From IMG/VR virus record IMGVR_UViG_3300029922_000222, positions 1 to 31,471 of that record: a DNA stretch of 31,471 bases; one strand, written 5' to 3'. The DNA comes from a virus. The first letter of the stretch is position 1. Each line of letters begins with the position of its first letter. Under the pieces are notes generated by a model that saw nothing but the letters and a program-made list of their open reading frames with translations, searched no databases and was not told the DNA's origin. The position numbers and the translations under genes were made by a program. Positions 29,101 to 31,471 of the stretch are shown piece by piece.

Positions 29101-31190
29101 CGGCGACGACCTCCAGCGCGCAGGGTCTCGGTCAGTTCACCGAAGGCACCTGGATGCAGTTCATCAAGACGATGCATGAGGATATGCTGGCGCTGGGCCG
29201 TGACGCCGTGCTGGCGAAACGCACCAGCGATCCCGATATGATGAAGGAGGCGACGGGCTGGCTCGCCAATCAGAACGCCGCTCAGTTGCAGAAGAGCGGT
29301 GTCGAGCCGACCGATCAGAACGTCTACGCAGCGCATTTCCTGGGCGCTACGGGCGCCGTCGATGCGCTGAAGGCGCCCGATAGCACGATGCTGTCGGCGA
29401 TCGACAGTCTCACCAGCGCGCTCAAGGCCAATCCAATTCTGCGCCCGATGACGGTCGGTGACTTCAAGGATTACGTCGCCAGCAAGGGCTTCGGCACCGG
29501 TCAGACATGGAGTGGCAAGGCGGCGCCAGCGGTTGGCTCGTCCAACCCACAAGGCTTGAACGACGACGAATCGCGCAAGATGGGCGATGCCGTCGCGAAC
29601 GAAGCTCGCGACGCGCCATTGCGGGTCAAGAAGCAGTTGACCGAGGATGTAGCCGCTGCGGAGGCTAAGATCGCCGAGGCGAGCGCGATCGAGGTCGAAA
29701 ACAACAAGCGTGTAGCCGCCTACAAGACGCTGATCAAGGAGGGCAAGGGCGCGAATCCTCTTGATCGTAATCCTGACGCCGACGAATATAAGGAGGTGCT
29801 CGCGGTTCTAGCGCGCCTAGATACGGCCGAGGAAGCGCGCGACACTCGTAAGAAGCTGAGAACAGCGGCCAGCGCTGCCGCCGAAAAGCTGTCCGAGCAG
29901 TCTAAAAGAGCCGACGAAAAGCTAAAGGATTCGCAGGTCGGTTTGGGTAGTCCGCAGGATGTTCACATCAGCAGTGAGCAGGAGCGCACTAAAAAGGAGA
30001 GCGCGCCGAATGTCGAAAAACTCAATGAGGATTATCAGGCCGATCTGAAGAATTATCAGAAGGCGCTAGACCAAAAGAACACCGCGCTCGCTGAGTCCTT
30101 GAAGGAGAGCGTCGCCAAGAGTAAGGCGGCGCTTGATTTGGGCACGGCGGAGGCGGCGCATTCGCTCGCGGCTGAAAAAGACGCCGAGGTGACGACTGAG
30201 ATCAAGGCACTCGATAAGAAGACGCAGGCGAATGTGCGCTTCTTGGAAGGTTTGGATGAGTCGCGCGAGGACGCATTCGAAAAGGAAAAGACACGGCTTA
30301 GTAAGGAACTGGCGACCTATTCGGGCACCGAGGAGCAGAAACTCGCGCTGACGAAGAAACTCGATGCCTATGTGATCTCGGAGCAGGCTAAGCTGAACGC
30401 TGAGTCGCCGCTCGGCAAGGCGATGAAAAGCTGGACCGACATCGGGCAGAATTTTCAATCCGGCATGATAGCCTCGATAAACACTGTCGCCGATAATCTG
30501 ACCACTCTCGCCATGCACGGTAAGGTGAAGTGGAAAGATATGACAAAGAGCATGGAAAAGGACATGCTCTCTATGCTGATGAAATGGTCGTTCGGATCGG
30601 TTGGTCAGATGGGTAAGCAGGGCGCCAGCGCGGCGTTCGGCGGCACCGGTCTTGGCGCGATGGCGGGCATCGGCGGTCCCGGCACCAGCGGCGTGCCGTC
30701 GAGCAGCATCGGTGGTTCCGCTGGCGGACTGTTTGGCGGTCTTCTTGCAAAATTATTCGGTTCTGGCACCGCGCCGGCGGCGAGCACGGATGCGACGATT
30801 CTGTCTGGTCTGTATCATACCGGCGGCTTGATCGGCACCACCGGCGGATTAAACTTTCGCTCGGCGTCGATGGGCCTATTCGATAATGCGCCGAAGTTTC
30901 ACACTGGCGGCGTTGTTGGCGCCGACGAGGTGCCGATCATCGCGCGTAAGGGTGAGGGCGTCTTCACTCAGGCGCAGATGGCGGCGCTTGGTGGCGGTAA
31001 GACCCAACACATCAATATTTCTTCGCCGATTTCGGTGAACGCTAATGGCGGCACGCCGGATCAGAATAACGATCTTGCTCAGAAGATCGGCGATCAGGTG
31101 CAGCAGTCGATGCGCAACACTATCGTGCAGGAACTTCAAAATCAGATGCGCGACGGCAATATTCTGTCCAGTCGCTACGCTAGACAGTAA
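26187..31190 (+). CDS. Tape measure protein with lytic transglycosylase domain
   Basis: The 1667-residue protein starts with GTG at 26187, with AAAGG upstream and overlap with the chaperone gene. It has a tape-measure N-terminal domain (about 60-270), hydrophobic segments that may be membrane-inserting (about 478-518), and a long helical region. A lysozyme/SLT-like domain follows (about 955-1105) with GAESSN (candidate catalytic Glu near residue 964) and AQGLGQF. Then come coiled coils (about 1160-1400) and a C-terminal part with the lambda-tail-like WTDIGQNF segment, a Gly-rich linker and FHTGGVVGADEVPIIARKGE. The length sets the tail length; the usual 1.5 Angstrom per residue would suggest a tail of roughly 230-250 nm. 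The domain probably opens the cell wall during DNA entry. Confidence 0.92.
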   Translation: MSIKVELELDSGDFESGVVRASTTLAQLNTAASGTVVSINRLEDNSKSFLSTLRDVTTVLGLAGAAIHNVHAVTTGWVGEIIHLNAEVQKMTATLRAMSTATDPMKEALGSIKDLRKEAKETPFSLQAMHQAFVRMKSGGLDPTAGSMRALTDAVAAFGGTDETLNRAALAFQEMAGKGVVQMKELRNQLGMAVPTAMPMMARAFGVTYQELMSDVHTGTVKATEAIAALLAEMNRSFGGQGLRQMETFYGQMNRFKTIMMDLSLIAGGEGKVGGFFQTIETQFADMNNMLDGSIGKMLAGQIGDQLTGVVLSIRKVIDAAMEMRGAIVSVGTAMAYGLGGTMAINSTLGLITMIKGIGAEWALMAAKMRISDANISASWASLMPAMATLRTGITLLGTELKIAGRSVQIFSSNFMAAVEATRVGMTMMVAQGAFSFRALSTEINIAALSIRGSWSSMVTTISVLPQALSAVGSIIAGGIMPAMRSLLGIGAGVFGVLAAGAVAFAPYLPLILGGLYLINDTFDLMGNKAKDAWKDMEEYGARSAKQAKQVGDAYINDLEKKLVMVRSRPKIFRADGDLEEIQKQIDAAKEAQSGFIFSGTQADAEKSSKALIKPMLEAEQTLRLAYLQTAAEQKKRLDQETADTIAHGHSVEEVTKENQRAVRATNLKLYDDLIANYTAYQQKMREIAGDGQKSTTDRLAADIAAKEAQRRIDEETAHRAEEASRKMGVAMLPKAMKDEELFGKGTKFLEKLSADIEGAKAGIMGLDPDVANLKRSLADMKFGDENIERFKQLGDQILAAKQEADDLNTVMNSGKKIDQSLDTLLAKQAEEHFDLTHQSMSDVEKLQEKIRSGFFAGYGEASSPVAAKLVELRKQTQDVFISAEKVGNLLKNGVFGGEAITGAQTYYTAIDKIASVFERIKGSIVDANIGEAFSSIGKPGTPMFTRPNSGAQGDYYSNLYGAESSNRTNAAATTSSAQGLGQFTEGTWMQFIKTMHEDMLALGRDAVLAKRTSDPDMMKEATGWLANQNAAQLQKSGVEPTDQNVYAAHFLGATGAVDALKAPDSTMLSAIDSLTSALKANPILRPMTVGDFKDYVASKGFGTGQTWSGKAAPAVGSSNPQGLNDDESRKMGDAVANEARDAPLRVKKQLTEDVAAAEAKIAEASAIEVENNKRVAAYKTLIKEGKGANPLDRNPDADEYKEVLAVLARLDTAEEARDTRKKLRTAASAAAEKLSEQSKRADEKLKDSQVGLGSPQDVHISSEQERTKKESAPNVEKLNEDYQADLKNYQKALDQKNTALAESLKESVAKSKAALDLGTAEAAHSLAAEKDAEVTTEIKALDKKTQANVRFLEGLDESREDAFEKEKTRLSKELATYSGTEEQKLALTKKLDAYVISEQAKLNAESPLGKAMKSWTDIGQNFQSGMIASINTVADNLTTLAMHGKVKWKDMTKSMEKDMLSMLMKWSFGSVGQMGKQGASAAFGGTGLGAMAGIGGPGTSGVPSSSIGGSAGGLFGGLLAKLFGSGTAPAASTDATILSGLYHTGGLIGTTGGLNFRSASMGLFDNAPKFHTGGVVGADEVPIIARKGEGVFTQAQMAALGGGKTQHINISSPISVNANGGTPDQNNDLAQKIGDQVQQSMRNTIVQELQNQMRDGNILSSRYARQ

Positions 31191-31201
31191 GGCTAATCAT
31201 C

Positions 31202-31471
31202 ATGACTATACCCACATTTACACCGCCGCGTCTGCCCGACATGGGCACCGGCGGCAAATTTAAAACCAAGATATTGAAGGCTGATTTTGGTGACGGCTAT
31301 ACGCAAAGCGCGGCCGATGGTGTGAACTATATTCGTCGCACGGTGACACTTTCCTGGGAGGTGCTGACGCCGACCGAGATCGCCACGATGAACGCCTTCT
31401 TCGTCGCGCAGGGCGGCTGGAACCCATTCTGGTGGACGCCGACCGATGAGAGCACGCCGGTTAAGTGGACC
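31202..31471 (+). CDS. Minor tail protein (phage_min_tail/gpM-like), N-terminal part
   Basis: The ATG at 31202 follows the tape measure stop codon by 11 bases with AAGG upstream. The 90 visible residues show ADFGDGYTQ, then DGVNYIRRTV, the WEVLTPTEI segment and FWWTPTDE, the pattern of the minor tail family related to lambda M. This family is placed at the tail tip and joins the distal tail to the tube. The gene is cut by the right edge of the window. Confidence 0.8.
   Translation, partial: MTIPTFTPPRLPDMGTGGKFKTKILKADFGDGYTQSAADGVNYIRRTVTLSWEVLTPTEIATMNAFFVAQGGWNPFWWTPTDESTPVKWT

Noticed and set aside
1-31471. tRNA, rRNA or insertion sequence elements
   Set aside because: Reading by eye I saw no tRNA-like T-arm consensus with matching stems, no rRNA-like sequence and no transposase motif. 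A tRNAscan or IS search was not possible here.

Overview
The window is part of a tailed double-stranded DNA phage or prophage genome. The order TerS, TerL, portal, scaffold, major capsid protein, connectors, tail tube, tail chaperones with a -1 frameshift, a 1667-residue tape measure and a minor tail protein is that of a long-tailed siphovirus. GC-rich coding sequence, GGAG-type ribosome sites and tightly overlapping genes would suit an alphaproteobacterial host, but that host call is a weak inference. Both edges cut through genes, so this is not a complete genome.

Layout. 1-1592: small, unrecognised plus-strand genes, with two 26-bp paired sites built on CTAGTGC. 1593-3753: a strange non-structural region. 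It starts with a noncoding block holding 13 copies of the palindrome CCATGG in 367 bp (1641-2007). Next comes a 1448-bp block (2012-3459) almost free of GG and CC dinucleotides, with two minus-strand genes of unknown function. It ends in a C-rich stretch with 34-bp tandem repeats. 3754-6072: a secreted lytic transglycosylase, probably the endolysin, then small, membrane and Ig-like proteins. 6069-11178, minus strand: a large SF2 helicase interrupted in its P-loop by a LAGLIDADG intein, a short coiled-coil protein, a nucleotide kinase, a previously hidden 30-residue membrane peptide, an unknown protein, and a ParA ATPase with a ribbon-helix-helix partner. 11245-15646, plus strand: eight translationally coupled genes, namely two ParB-like proteins, a zinc protein, an acidic protein, an ABC-type ATPase, an HExxH metallopeptidase, a Mom/COG2401-like GNAT acyltransferase and a winged-helix-like protein. 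This is the best candidate for a DNA-modification or otherwise novel system. 15647-15811: an 18-bp inverted repeat around an 18-bp palindrome, just before terS, a candidate packaging or control site. 15812-31471: virion assembly genes.

The segments are tied together by a 20-bp dyad, consensus ATAAGTCA-N4-TGACTTAT. I found 14 copies by eye, 13 of them between genes or at gene ends, from position 351 to 25435. Two copies overlap the -10 box of good sigma-70-like promoters, two sit immediately before intrinsic terminators, and two include the AT of a start codon. This looks like a phage-wide regulon, in the spirit of L5 stoperators or cluster K start-associated sequences but with a different sequence. 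The ParA/RHH pair hints that the element may persist as a phage-plasmid, but no replication initiator was recognised.
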